DNA of 61,678 bases from the NCBI GenBank assembly GCA_020444075.1, contig JAHLLR010000027.1, positions 1 through 61,678 on the forward strand, given 5' to 3'. A program made the position numbers and the translations under genes. Source of the DNA: Deltaproteobacteria bacterium. Lineage in GTDB: Bacteria > Desulfobacterota > Desulfobacteria > Desulfobacterales > Desulfosarcinaceae. Within the stretch, counting starts at the first letter, position 1. Each line of letters starts with the position of its first letter. Of this stretch, positions 7,188 to 16,735 are shown one piece after another. The notes beneath the pieces were generated by a model, which saw only the letters and a program-made list of their open reading frames with translations, had not been told where the DNA came from and searched no databases.

Positions 7188-10100
7188 TGAAGGGTCGCGA
7201 TCTGTTTTTGGATGGTTTCCTGAAGGGCTTCCAGGGGCAGCAACTGGTCCGGGGCCACATGAAAAATACCATCCTGCCCACCGGAACCCATACCCCTGAT
7301 AAAAAGATAGAACGCACCGCCGAAATGATGATGCGGCTCGAAACGGTCGCCCAACTGACGTTTCAGCCATCTCAAGGTGGCGATGGTGTAAAGCTGGTAC
7401 TGGAGCTCATAACCGGCCGAGGCCATCTCCCGGGCCATGGCCGATTGGTCGTATCCTTCTTCCAGCCGATTGGATTTCCAGTCAGCAAAATAATAGCGTC
7501 CCTGCCACGAGAATACCAGATCGATGAACCCCCGGATAACCATTTCCCCGCAGGGATCGCCGGAGAGGGTGCACCCGGGTACCCGTATCGTTGTCGGCAT
7601 GGGCTCCACCAGGGGAAAATAAAATTCCATTTCATGCCGCCGCTGACCCGGAGACAGGCGCCCCAGAAGCAGCGACGCGTCATTGGCATTGATGGAGGTT
7701 CTTAAGACGGCAGCAACCATCCGGGCAATCTGGGGTGCCCATCGCAATTCGATCCGGTAAAGCGCGAGCGCGGATTCGACGACCAGACGTGCACCATCAT
7801 CCGCCAGAATGTCCGCCGGGCCGTCAATGACCGTCTGGAAATCGATGTTTTCGAAAATGTGGTGAAACATGGATCCCATGCGGGTGCCACCGGGGAGGTC
7901 ATCCGCCAGTGCCGGATCCCTTGATTCAGCGGGTATGATCCCCGAGGGCTCATCGTCTTCACGACGGACCGCATCAACCAGCCGAAAGGAGGTCGGCCGG
8001 TCAACGCTGTCGCGTGATTGAACCAACCGGTGGCCGATGCTGGAAAAGGATTCAAGGGAAATTTTTCTATTTCTGAAATCAGTATGCGCCGGCAGCAGGT
8101 GTCCGGCAGCCAAACGCACCGATTTCTCCCCACCGTCGTCCCGCGCGGGGGTGGTGCCAACCGTTTCCACTGCATGGCCGGAAACATAATGCCATCCGCG
8201 ATCGGGCGCCGGTGGACTCGCCGCCTTCGAAAACACGTCGGCAATGCTGTGGGAGACGAACCGACAAATGGGCCCCCGCCAGCTGTAGTTCCTGCTGTCG
8301 GGATAATAGGGAACGTAAAGCTTTACACGTGCACGGGTAAGGGCCACATAATACAACCGTTTATCTTCGTCTTCAGCTTCTTTTTCCGCCTGGGCTTTTC
8401 CGGTGCTGGCCGTCAGGTCAATCATCTTCCGGCAGCCCCGTTCAGGATGTGCCGGATCCGTTATATGATACACGTGCATACCGCCCCCATTGCGGACAGT
8501 AAGGCCCCCACCGATGAAAACCACCGGGAATTCCAATCCCTTGCTCACATGCATGGTCAGGATCTGGACCTTGTCGCCTTCATCTTCGATCTGGTGAATG
8601 TCGTCATCGGATCCGGCCGCGATGTCGGATAGTCGCAGACTGTCCAGCAAAGCAACCAGTCCTTCCATATCCAGGTTCCCGACATAGCCCGAAACCTCCA
8701 GATAATCGAAGAGTTGCTGAAAATTGGCTTCGGTTCGCTCCCACCCGGGATCCATGCAGTGACGGAAAGTGAGGCCTGAATCTTCCATCAACGACTGGAA
8801 CAGCGGTCCCCAGCGACGTCTCTGGGCGTAGGCGTACCAACGGGCCAACAGGTGTTGGCTGGCATGATCAGCTGGCAGTTCCCGCCGAAATTCTAAAGCG
8901 GCCGGAGAAATATCGAAAAAAGGAGTCAACAGCGCCAGCCTGACTGAGGAGGCCTGTTCCGGGTTGCAGACCGCACGAAGCACCATGCTCAACCAGTGGG
9001 CTTCCCGGCAGCGAAACAGGCCCGGTTTACGATAGTATGTGTAAGGAATGGACGATTCCTTAAGCAGGGGTTCAAGCAGGGCGAACTCCGACTGGCTTCT
9101 CACCAGAATGGCAATATCCCCGAAATGCAGGGCACGATCAGAACCATTGGGACCGGCAATACGGATGCCCCCCTGCCCCACCAGATACCGTATTTCCTGG
9201 CAGATAAAGCCGGCCAACAGTGCTTTGGCAGATGCATGGCTTGAGGCCGCGGTCAGATCCATGACATTGAACGGCGGCCGTTCGGACCGATCGCAGCCGA
9301 TCATGGCAGGCAGTTGATCGGCATCCGGTGAACCCGACGGGGGATAGCCGATCTCAAAGGGTCCATTCTTATCGCGGGGTCCGAACCAGGCCTCGTGGGA
9401 AAAAATCCGGTTGAAGCGATCCACCAGCTGCGGTGTGCTGCGCCAATTTACCGTCAGGTCATACAGATTGGCCAGCCCCCTTCGAGCCAGGGATTTCATC
9501 TGTTGCCGGGCGCCCAGATAGGTGAACACGTCGGCTCCACGAAAGGCATAAATGGCCTGTTTGGGGTCACCGATCAGAAAAAGCCGGTTGGCAAAAGGGT
9601 CATCGCTGCCGTCGAGGAAAAGCGTGCTGAAGATCTGCCACTGCACATCATCGGTGTCCTGAAATTCATCTACGAAAGCCACACGATATCGGTTGCGGAT
9701 TTTTCGGATTCCTTCGTCGGCCCCCTCTCCTGCCAGGAAATCGGCCACCCGGGTAAGCATATCCTGGAAGCTGAGCCACCCATTTCGCGCCTTCATGGCA
9801 CGGGCATCTTCCCGCAATTGGCGCACCGAATTCAGCATCAGCACATGGGAAAGACGTGCAAACAAACTAAGCAGCTCATCGAGCCGGCGGGCGATCGCGA
9901 CCAGATTGGGGCATTCGTGCAGGTTTTCGCCGGCCTTCAGCCATTTCTGAGGGACCAGACGGTCAATGTTCCGCTCGCCGGACGAATGGCGCGCGCCGAG
10001 AGTTGCCACAAGCGCCATGAAATCGGAGAGCGGACAGGCGTCGGCATCCACCTTGTCCAGCCCCCTTTCAATGGGTTCCACCATATCCCGGATGATGGCG

Positions 10101-10834
10101 GCTTTGGTCCGCACGTTGATGTTGAGTCGGCCATATCCGTCCGAAAATCGTGGTGGCCGCCCCACCATGGATTTGAGTGCGAGCAACGTCTGCCTGGCCG
10201 CCTGCCACAGGTCGTCAACATCCAGCTCTGCAGGATCGGGGATCAGCATTTCGCGAGCCAGGTCATCGGAAAGCCGGTGGGCCAGGTTGAGGGTGGTCTG
10301 TAGGAAGCCATCGGCGCGGGTTGAAAAGTTGGACAGGGCCAGCAGCGTTTCCAGACGCCGACCGTACCGGCGTGGCCAGTCAGAACGCATCTGCGCCCGA
10401 AGCAGCTTCTCCAGCAACGGGCCGTCGTCGATCACCTCCTGCTGGAACAGGTTTCCGGTTTCAAAGGAAAATTCCTTCAGCAGCGTATGGCAGAATCCAT
10501 GGATGGTGTAGATGGCGGCATTATCAAAACCATCCAGGGTTTCCCTCAACTTTTTCCGGACGGCATCGTCCAGATGCACATCTCCGTCCAGTGAATCTTC
10601 GATTTTCTGGCGGATGCGCAGCTTCAGTTCACTGGTAGCCTTCTCGGTAAAAGTCACCAGCAGGATATTCTCCAGATTCAGTTCTGATTCTTCCTTCAGC
10701 AGACGAACCACCAGGTTTTCGATGGTATAGGTCTTTCCCGTGCCTGCAGAGGCTTCCACCAGGGCATGACGGGAAAGATCCATCGCGTCGATGCTGCCGA
10801 TGGGATGAAAAACGGTGACTGATGAATCGATCAT
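7181..10834 (-). CDS. recB: Exodeoxyribonuclease V beta subunit RecB
   Basis: This 1217-residue subunit combines a 3'-5' UvrD-type helicase with the nuclease of RecBCD. Motif I is VEASAGTGKT (about residues 27-35), TIHGFCH and VDEFQDTD follow, and TMHVSKGLEFPVVF and YYVALTRAR are motifs V and VI. The C-terminal nuclease domain is intact: GSMFHHIFE, the acidic GFIDLVF and the catalytic DWKSN, then YELQYQLYT. The start overlaps the recC stop by 4 bases and the end overlaps the recD start, implying translational coupling. Confidence 0.97.
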   Translation of the reverse strand: MIDSSVTVFHPIGSIDAMDLSRHALVEASAGTGKTYTIENLVVRLLKEESELNLENILLVTFTEKATSELKLRIRQKIEDSLDGDVHLDDAVRKKLRETLDGFDNAAIYTIHGFCHTLLKEFSFETGNLFQQEVIDDGPLLEKLLRAQMRSDWPRRYGRRLETLLALSNFSTRADGFLQTTLNLAHRLSDDLAREMLIPDPAELDVDDLWQAARQTLLALKSMVGRPPRFSDGYGRLNINVRTKAAIIRDMVEPIERGLDKVDADACPLSDFMALVATLGARHSSGERNIDRLVPQKWLKAGENLHECPNLVAIARRLDELLSLFARLSHVLMLNSVRQLREDARAMKARNGWLSFQDMLTRVADFLAGEGADEGIRKIRNRYRVAFVDEFQDTDDVQWQIFSTLFLDGSDDPFANRLFLIGDPKQAIYAFRGADVFTYLGARQQMKSLARRGLANLYDLTVNWRSTPQLVDRFNRIFSHEAWFGPRDKNGPFEIGYPPSGSPDADQLPAMIGCDRSERPPFNVMDLTAASSHASAKALLAGFICQEIRYLVGQGGIRIAGPNGSDRALHFGDIAILVRSQSEFALLEPLLKESSIPYTYYRKPGLFRCREAHWLSMVLRAVCNPEQASSVRLALLTPFFDISPAALEFRRELPADHASQHLLARWYAYAQRRRWGPLFQSLMEDSGLTFRHCMDPGWERTEANFQQLFDYLEVSGYVGNLDMEGLVALLDSLRLSDIAAGSDDDIHQIEDEGDKVQILTMHVSKGLEFPVVFIGGGLTVRNGGGMHVYHITDPAHPERGCRKMIDLTASTGKAQAEKEAEDEDKRLYYVALTRARVKLYVPYYPDSRNYSWRGPICRFVSHSIADVFSKAASPPAPDRGWHYVSGHAVETVGTTPARDDGGEKSVRLAAGHLLPAHTDFRNRKISLESFSSIGHRLVQSRDSVDRPTSFRLVDAVRREDDEPSGIIPAESRDPALADDLPGGTRMGSMFHHIFENIDFQTVIDGPADILADDGARLVVESALALYRIELRWAPQIARMVAAVLRTSINANDASLLLGRLSPGQRRHEMEFYFPLVEPMPTTIRVPGCTLSGDPCGEMVIRGFIDLVFSWQGRYYFADWKSNRLEEGYDQSAMAREMASAGYELQYQLYTIATLRWLKRQLGDRFEPHHHFGGAFYLFIRGMGSGGQDGIFHVAPDQLLPLEALQETIQKQIATLQW

Positions 10835-13800
10835 GGTAAAAACACCCGGAAACGCTGCCTGGCCCGGTCAAGGATGTCCGCCGTCACCACCGCCCTGGTC
10901 AGTTCCGCGCGCAAATCCGCGGTTGCTTGCATGGTTTCAGACAGCGCTTCGTAAAATACATGTCGGTCGGCATCATCCACCGTATCCAGACCGATCAATG
11001 TCCGCAGGCCGGGTTGGTCAAAGACCGTCTCGAAAGGCAGCCATGCCAACGGCGATGGTGTAAAAAAGTCCTTCACCAGTCCGGTAAGATAGTCCGCGGA
11101 TTGCTTCGGGTCCAACGTATAATCGAGATTCAGCACGTGCTCCCGGTAGATGACATGCACAGCCATGCGGTTGACATCCGACCAGGGACAGGGTTCGCCG
11201 CCCGCGGATATGGCCATCAATGTCAGCAGGGGGGCGATGACGTATTTATCCGGGAACCGGGACCGTCGGTTGGAACCGGTCACCACCAGGCAATGCCAGG
11301 CACCATCGGTTGTCTGCCAGACCCATGGCATGCCTCCGCTAAGTTCAACAGTCAGCGGAAAACCGCGGGATTCGGAGCCGGCCAGATCGATCGCAACCGC
11401 ATTGAAACTGAGGTGAAAGCCGCCGGTCTCCACGAAATCTTCCGGGGCCGTGCCGACCACCACGGCGGAAAAGAGTCGGCGGGCCGACTGCATCTGGTCG
11501 ACGAAAGGATACAGGTTCTCTCCTACCGCCAGCACCTGCTGTTTTAATTTGGCTTTGTCATGAACGGCAAAAGCGCCGGCCGGGACTCTGCTTTTACGGG
11601 ACAGATCCGCATAGACCGATTCGAATTCCGAGTCCAATCGGAAATTTGACGGTGGGTTGCAAGATCCGTTGAGCTGGGCAACCAGCCAGTTATGCACCGG
11701 GGCGGTGCGGATCTGGAAATCGATCGGAAATTGGGACGTCAGGGGTTCATCCGCCATTTCAGCCAGTTCGGCCGTTGGGTCGGCCTGCTCACCAATTCCC
11801 AGGTGATATCGCCCGACCACTTCAACCGGGTCCAACAGAAAGCGTCTTAACAGGCCAAAAGTGAGCAAACTGACTTCGGCGGGTTCGTTGTCCGGGGAAG
11901 GAACCGGCAATGCAAAATCCGGGCAGTACCGGGCAGCCGTTTCCAGATCTGAGGGTGTCGCCTGGTTCACAAATGCTTGCCACCGTCCGCTGCGGCGATA
12001 GCAGCTGAGCCGTTGGGCATCACTGGCGTTGACTATCACATCTGACCAGTCGTTGATGGCATCCGGTGATAGGTAAAGCGGACTGTCGGCCTTGATGGGG
12101 ACCTGGCTGATCCGGAACGATTGTCCACCCAGAATCTGCTGCTCCACGTACCGCTGCAGTTGGTGGACCACTGAACCGGGTGCCAGGTCGCGATCCTTTT
12201 GAAGATCACGCGACACATAGCTCAGGTATAATTTGCGGCCCACGGATATCAGGATTTCCAAAAACAGGTATCGATTGCGTTCGGCAAGGCTAATGTCACC
12301 GATGCGGCGCTTTCTGCCCCGCAAATCCAGCAGGCTTTCCTGCACACGTCCGGGAAAGCGCCCTTCTTCCAGTCCCAGCACATAGACCACGGCAAACGGA
12401 ATGGGCCGCATGGGCATCAGGGCGGAAACGGTCACACCGCCGGTAAGATAGTCGCCCTGCCCGCCGGTGATCCCTTCCAGGTGGGACCGCACGAACAGCC
12501 ACAGCGCATCGGCCGTCAACGGGCGGCCGGTTTGCAGCTGACCCAGCGCATCGTAGGGTACGAAATGGTCAAAGGCACCCACCAGTGATTGAAAGACGGT
12601 TTCTTCTCCCCGCATCTCGGTGGAAATCTCGATGAACTGGTCCACCACCCGGAAAAAGGCATCCCGCCACTCCTTCGCCGAGGCAGATTCCATCCTTAGC
12701 GTTCCCACTACCTGATGCAGCGATTCCACAATCTGGCAGAATTTTTCCAGAAGCCGGTCATCTCCCGTGTTGATGTCGGAAAACGGCACGATACCGTTGA
12801 AATGGGGTCTCGGAGAACCGGCAGTGGCGGATGGCAACGTCATGATGCGGGAGATCCGCAGCCGCTCCAACCCCTGACGCCAGGAAAAGAGCCCGCCCGA
12901 AGGGGTCCCGTCGACGTGGGTCGCCTTATTTTCATAATCGTGAAAAATGCCCAGCGCGTCGGCCCATCCGATCCAGACGGACAGTGTTTCCGGTCCGTAT
13001 CTCCACCGCTGCATGACACATGGGTTTCGCAGGAGGGCGAACACCTCCTTTCTGGAAAAAGAACCGCGGGACAGTTCCATCACAGCCAGAACCGCCTGGG
13101 CGAAAACACTTTCCGTCCGGGCGTTAGAATCCACCAGATTATAGGCGATCCGTTGCGGCCGCCGGCTGAAAACCGAGTCCACAACGGGTTTGTATCGTGA
13201 CATGTCGGATACCATCACGGCGATATCGGTCATGCGCAGATCCGGATCGGTTTCCAGGTTGTATAGGATGCTGTTGTATACGGTTTCCACTTCCCGTCGA
13301 ATACCCGGGCAGGCCATTATCTGAAGCGAAGTATCCTGCCTCAACGGCAAGTGTCTGTCACTCGGCCCCTCGAGGGTCAGCAGGCCATGCCCGATGGCGG
13401 CGAGCACGGTGGTCGGTTGTGGCATTTCTGAAAAGCCGGCGTGGAAATCGTAATCGGTCAGTTGGCAAAGCAGGCGGATGCTCTCCCTGCCGGGTTTTCC
13501 CCAAGCGGACAACAGGGCATGGTCGACTTCCGAAAACAGGTCGCCGGCTGACCATTCATCCTCACTGAGCTTCAGACCGCTGACCTTTTTCCGTTGGATC
13601 CATCTTTTTTCAAAAGGCGTCTTGATGTCTTCCCAATATTCACGGGACGGATTGAGGCTGTATACATGGATGTTGAAAAAAGATTTGAGCCTGGACAGCA
13701 GCTGCAAATGAAAGGAGGATAGGTGAGACAGCCCGAAGAAATGGACCCGAGGAAAGATCCGGCTGCCATTTGGTTTTCCTGCGGCATCGGAATAGAGGAT

Positions 13801-14412
13801 ATCCCGGGCGTATTCGCCCATTGAACGGACGGGATGGCCGGTCGACCGTCCCAGCTGATCTTTCAGGGACAGCATTTTTCGGTAAATCCAACGCTGGCAG
13901 CCTTCCATGGCATCGGCGGTCTCGCGGTCCGTCAGCCATCGCTGGATCATGTCCGACCGGTGGTATTCATATTCCTGGAACAACCGGGCCAACTCCTCGG
14001 ATAGCTGCCAGCAGCGGATTTCAATATCCCTGCGCGCGTCTCCATCGGCCAAACGAAGATAGGGGTTGACGGGAACCAATTCCGGTACCGACCGGTCCTG
14101 GGCCATAAGGATGAAAAAAAGCAGGATTTTCAGGCTGTCCTTGTCCAGCATGTGGAGACCGGGATCCGGCTTGGGGTCTATGGACCGGATCATCCCCCAC
14201 AGCCCGGCTTCCAGGTACTGAAACTCAACGTTCATAAAAATGGCGGATTTGCGGGCAAGGGTGAGCTTGATCCACTTGGAGAGATTCATATTGGGAACGA
14301 TCACCACCGGCGGTTCCAGAATATTGGCGTCGATGCCTTCCGGACTCAAGTTGTCGTGGAGTTTGTGTGCCAGAGGCAGCAGCTGGTTGCTGAAATAAAG
14401 GTCAACGCCCAT
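10831..14412 (-). CDS. recC: Exodeoxyribonuclease V gamma subunit RecC
   Basis: This 1193-residue subunit is the inactivated helicase/nuclease homologue that recognises Chi and splits the DNA strands in RecBCD. The N terminus (VDLYFSNQLLPLAHKL then VVIVPNMNLSKWIKLTLA) is typical of RecC, as are FFGLSHLSSFHLQLLSRL, DIAVMVSDMSRY and YVLGLEEGRFPGR. The length is close to E. coli RecC (1122). It is the first gene of the operon. Its Chi sequence cannot be predicted from the protein. Confidence 0.96.
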   Translation of the reverse strand: MGVDLYFSNQLLPLAHKLHDNLSPEGIDANILEPPVVIVPNMNLSKWIKLTLARKSAIFMNVEFQYLEAGLWGMIRSIDPKPDPGLHMLDKDSLKILLFFILMAQDRSVPELVPVNPYLRLADGDARRDIEIRCWQLSEELARLFQEYEYHRSDMIQRWLTDRETADAMEGCQRWIYRKMLSLKDQLGRSTGHPVRSMGEYARDILYSDAAGKPNGSRIFPRVHFFGLSHLSSFHLQLLSRLKSFFNIHVYSLNPSREYWEDIKTPFEKRWIQRKKVSGLKLSEDEWSAGDLFSEVDHALLSAWGKPGRESIRLLCQLTDYDFHAGFSEMPQPTTVLAAIGHGLLTLEGPSDRHLPLRQDTSLQIMACPGIRREVETVYNSILYNLETDPDLRMTDIAVMVSDMSRYKPVVDSVFSRRPQRIAYNLVDSNARTESVFAQAVLAVMELSRGSFSRKEVFALLRNPCVMQRWRYGPETLSVWIGWADALGIFHDYENKATHVDGTPSGGLFSWRQGLERLRISRIMTLPSATAGSPRPHFNGIVPFSDINTGDDRLLEKFCQIVESLHQVVGTLRMESASAKEWRDAFFRVVDQFIEISTEMRGEETVFQSLVGAFDHFVPYDALGQLQTGRPLTADALWLFVRSHLEGITGGQGDYLTGGVTVSALMPMRPIPFAVVYVLGLEEGRFPGRVQESLLDLRGRKRRIGDISLAERNRYLFLEILISVGRKLYLSYVSRDLQKDRDLAPGSVVHQLQRYVEQQILGGQSFRISQVPIKADSPLYLSPDAINDWSDVIVNASDAQRLSCYRRSGRWQAFVNQATPSDLETAARYCPDFALPVPSPDNEPAEVSLLTFGLLRRFLLDPVEVVGRYHLGIGEQADPTAELAEMADEPLTSQFPIDFQIRTAPVHNWLVAQLNGSCNPPSNFRLDSEFESVYADLSRKSRVPAGAFAVHDKAKLKQQVLAVGENLYPFVDQMQSARRLFSAVVVGTAPEDFVETGGFHLSFNAVAIDLAGSESRGFPLTVELSGGMPWVWQTTDGAWHCLVVTGSNRRSRFPDKYVIAPLLTLMAISAGGEPCPWSDVNRMAVHVIYREHVLNLDYTLDPKQSADYLTGLVKDFFTPSPLAWLPFETVFDQPGLRTLIGLDTVDDADRHVFYEALSETMQATADLRAELTRAVVTADILDRARQRFRVFLP

Positions 14413-14676
14413 GGGTCGAATGTTCCGAAAATTTCTGTATCATAATTAAGCATGGTGTTGGAAACGATGGCGCTTGGCCATATGTCGCTAAACTATCAGG
14501 GCAGGTTGTTTTTTGCAATTTTCATTTATGCGGCAGCATCACTGAAATTGCTCAAGCGGGAAAAAAGGCATCGGGCGGGTTTGATTTCGTGGACAGCCGG
14601 ATTATATGGGACAGGTCACCGTCATCATAGCGGCTGCCCACCGGCCGTTTCCCGGCCAATCGAAATGGCAGACGGA

Positions 14677-14865
14677 TCAAATATTCATCATGTCCGTAAC
14701 CACTTCCGTCACGATATCCTTGCAGTAGTCTTCGCCGAGAAGATCGACGCGGCCACTTTCCTTGTTGAATTTAACACGGCACCCATATTCCTGAACCATG
14801 CTGTCCGTTATTTTCGCCACAACTTCCATATTTCCGTTTTGTTTATTAATTTCGAAAGGTTTCAT
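14677..14865 (-). CDS. Small acidic protein of unknown function, 62 residues
   Basis: The ATG at 14865 has a strong GGAGG nine bases upstream, which decides the start within a longer open frame. The protein begins MKPFEINKQNGN and ends VVTDMMNI. It has no membrane segment or signal peptide. Two cysteines are present (YGCRV and DYCKD). It stands alone about 260 bp upstream of recC. Family not recognised. Confidence 0.55.
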   Translation of the reverse strand: MKPFEINKQNGNMEVVAKITDSMVQEYGCRVKFNKESGRVDLLGEDYCKDIVTEVVTDMMNI

Positions 14866-15108
14866 ATTTTCAGGCCTCCATCCTGTGTGAATATTGGTTT
14901 TCACTGCACTATCGGAAGAACCGTTTCTTCAATCGGCAATCTATTTTTCAATTTATGTTAAGCATGAGTCATACCACTATCAACTTTTTTGTATTGACCT
15001 GTTTTTATATCGCTTTTTAAAGGACACACGTTCAGTCAGTCGTTAAGATTGAGTATTTCACGTTACCACATTGTGATATCATTTTCCCAACACGATCTAC
15101 GCTGGCCC

Positions 15109-15152
15109 AAACCAATCCCCCTCAGGATTGCTCATCCCTGGGGGATTGGTTT
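15109..15152 (-). terminator. Long hairpin, probable terminator between 15178 gene and 14866
   Basis: A 13-bp perfect inverted repeat (AAACCAATCCCCC at 15109-15121 and its complement at 15140-15152) encloses an 18-base loop that can itself fold (AGGAT/ATCC). It lies 25 bp past the stop codon of the minus-strand gene at 15178. The T-run is short on both strands, so it may act partly as an RNA-stabilising hairpin. The rest of the 14866-15177 gap shows no gene. Confidence 0.55.
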
Positions 15153-15177
15153 CTGCATCAGGGGTATTCAATCGAAA

Positions 15178-15597
15178 TCAATAGCGACCGTGGTAATCAG
15201 CGATCCACACCCGTTCCTGGGTCCAGTGACCATCCGAGGTCTCCATCTCCATCCAATGTCCCGAAACCCAATGACCGTTTGGATTGTAGTGCCCCGGATT
15301 CCAAACCCTTTCGTAGGTTGGGGGAACCCAGGTTTTCTGCCATTCCCAATGACCGCAACGATGCTGAGGGCCTTGGTTGTTCCCATAGATCCGTTCCGGT
15401 TCTACATAGACTACCTCAGGTTGATGGTCAGCCATGTGTGACTGGTATATGGCATGACCCAGAATCGCCGCTCCTAAGCCGATGGCGACGCCCTCCCATC
15501 GATGTCTCTGTTTGCTTCCCGCCATCGCGGAGGAGGAAACCAGTGCTATTCCGAACAGGGCAATGACCAGACTGATGAGCAGCTTATTCGTTTTCAT
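15178..15597 (-). CDS. Exported glycine-zipper protein with W-x-x-GHW repeats (HRWEG paralogue 1)
   Basis: This 139-residue protein has a signal peptide cleaved after SSSAMA. The mature protein opens with GSKQRHRWEGVAIG and a glycine-zipper helix (GLGAAILG), which is nearly identical to the start of the protein at 21833. The C-terminal half is rich in aromatic and His residues with repeated motifs (RVWNPGHY, GHWVSGHW, DGHWTQERVW), as in periplasmic W-x-x-G-x-W repeat proteins. Function unknown; a periplasmic or envelope-associated role is inferred. The ribosome-binding site is AAAGGAG, seven bases before ATG. The ECF-type promoter at 15631-15656 precedes it by about 34 bases. Confidence 0.82.
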   Translation of the reverse strand: MKTNKLLISLVIALFGIALVSSSAMAGSKQRHRWEGVAIGLGAAILGHAIYQSHMADHQPEVVYVEPERIYGNNQGPQHRCGHWEWQKTWVPPTYERVWNPGHYNPNGHWVSGHWMEMETSDGHWTQERVWIADYHGRY

Positions 15598-15630
15598 GGT
15601 AAATCTCCTTTTGCATTGTCGTTACCCCGT

Positions 15631-15656
15631 TAGACACCGCATTTTCAAAAAAGTTC
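15631..15656 (-). promoter_or_regulatory. ECF-sigma promoter, site B (for the 15178-15597 gene)
   Basis: On the minus strand GAACTTTTTT (-35) is followed by 8 bases and GGTGTCTA (-10). Both elements are identical to those at 17325-17350 and 22304-22329. The start codon lies 34 bases beyond the -10. Confidence 0.82.
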
Positions 15657-15783
15657 AACGGAATTGGCCATTTTCTAAACTGACCCATGCAAGCCGAACA
15701 AAAACCGCAACCACTTGTCATTTATGGATTAATTATTTTTAACGACCGATCCGGGAGGGCCTATCCGGGTGGGGGCGCGACCT

Positions 15784-16239
15784 TTAATAGGCGCTGGAAA
15801 TTTTAAAGATGAGATTGCCGTTCTGATAGGTGGGGCCGCCGACGAACAGGCTCCCCCGGTTGAGCAACTGAACCTGGGTTTCAAAAACGGTCCGTTTCTG
15901 CTTCATCATCTGCAAAGCGATATCGGCTCTGCTGCCGTGGATTTTGCGGGGAGTGATCTTCAGCCGGCGATCACCGGGAAGGGACACCATGCCGGACTGG
16001 CCGACGTTCAGATTGAGGCTTTCGCTGCTAAGCAGGCGGTAAGACGTGTAGTTGAACATGGATTGCAATTCGCCGACGTACTTTTTCAGTTGCGGATCGA
16101 CAACGGCGTCATTGCGCGCGGCAAGAATGGTATCCACGCTGATCCGGCAACTTTCTACGGCCAACAGGGATTCAGGGGTGCTGCACCAGGATAGTGCCAG
16201 TACCGTAAACACCAGCAAACAGCGAAATCTAAACCGCAT
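15784..16239 (-). CDS. Exported protein of unknown function in the ECF sigma operon
   Basis: This 151-residue protein begins with a signal peptide (RFRFRCLLVFTVLALSW and ending near LLAVES). The mature part reads as a compact beta-rich domain: YVGELQSMFNYTSYRLL, GQSGMVSLPGDRRLKITP and GSLFVGGPTYQNGNLIFKI. It is the third gene of the operon, overlapping the anti-sigma gene end. A GTG at 16248 would lengthen it by three residues. A role in sensing or answering envelope stress is inferred only from its operon. No domain name can be given. Confidence 0.75.
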   Translation of the reverse strand: MRFRFRCLLVFTVLALSWCSTPESLLAVESCRISVDTILAARNDAVVDPQLKKYVGELQSMFNYTSYRLLSSESLNLNVGQSGMVSLPGDRRLKITPRKIHGSRADIALQMMKQKRTVFETQVQLLNRGSLFVGGPTYQNGNLIFKISSAY

Positions 16240-16735
16240 TTTGTTCACTTTTCACGTCCGTGTCTTCATTGTACCAGAGGATGGTTTGTCGCGTTTCGGG
16301 AGTTTCGAAAATCATAACAGATGACATCGATCCTGTAAAAGAATTTATAATTGCGCTGGGCACCGGAACCGGTGCCGGCCTTGCCACGAAATTGGAATAG
16401 ACGAAAAAGAGCAGCACACCGGCCGTCACCGTTGCCGGAAGGATATATTTCAGGGAAGCGATAAAACGGGGAAAACCCCCTCTGGAACGATATTGCCGAA
16501 GCGCTTTGTTCAACACCTGTTTTTCAAGGGCCACAAAATCCACTGAATCCGTAGCGTGATGAACCCGTAGGCGAAGATCCTGTGAAAAAGCCCTCAGGGC
16601 GACCACCTGGCGCCGGCATTGCCGGCATGCCTCAATATGCGTCTCCATCCGTTCTTTTTCACCGGCCTCCAAATCACCATCCAGATATCGAACTATCAGG
16701 ATTTCATCGCAGGTGTTCGAATAGGAATGAGTCAT
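16229..16735 (-). CDS. Anti-sigma factor with zinc-finger (zf-HC2) domain
   Basis: This 168-residue single-pass membrane protein has an N-terminal zinc-binding anti-sigma domain: CDEILIVRYLDGDL, then H-x3-C-x2-C in HIEACRQC (about residues 33-40). A transmembrane helix lies near residues 97-113, and a periplasmic tail of about 55 residues is rich in Pro, Val and Ser. Proteins of this type hold the cognate ECF sigma factor at the membrane until proteolysis or a conformational signal releases it. It overlaps the sigma gene by 4 bases (ATGA), the usual sigma/anti-sigma arrangement. Confidence 0.9.
   Translation of the reverse strand: MTHSYSNTCDEILIVRYLDGDLEAGEKERMETHIEACRQCRRQVVALRAFSQDLRLRVHHATDSVDFVALEKQVLNKALRQYRSRGGFPRFIASLKYILPATVTAGVLLFFVYSNFVARPAPVPVPSAIINSFTGSMSSVMIFETPETRQTILWYNEDTDVKSEQNAV

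Noticed and set aside
5229-14412. RecBCD as a novel defence island
   Set aside because: All three subunits are canonical in order, length and motifs; this is the ordinary recombination enzyme.
14452-14961. 169-codon plus-strand frame over the small 62-residue gene
   Set aside because: No family, unlikely composition, and the minus-strand gene has the better ribosome-binding site.
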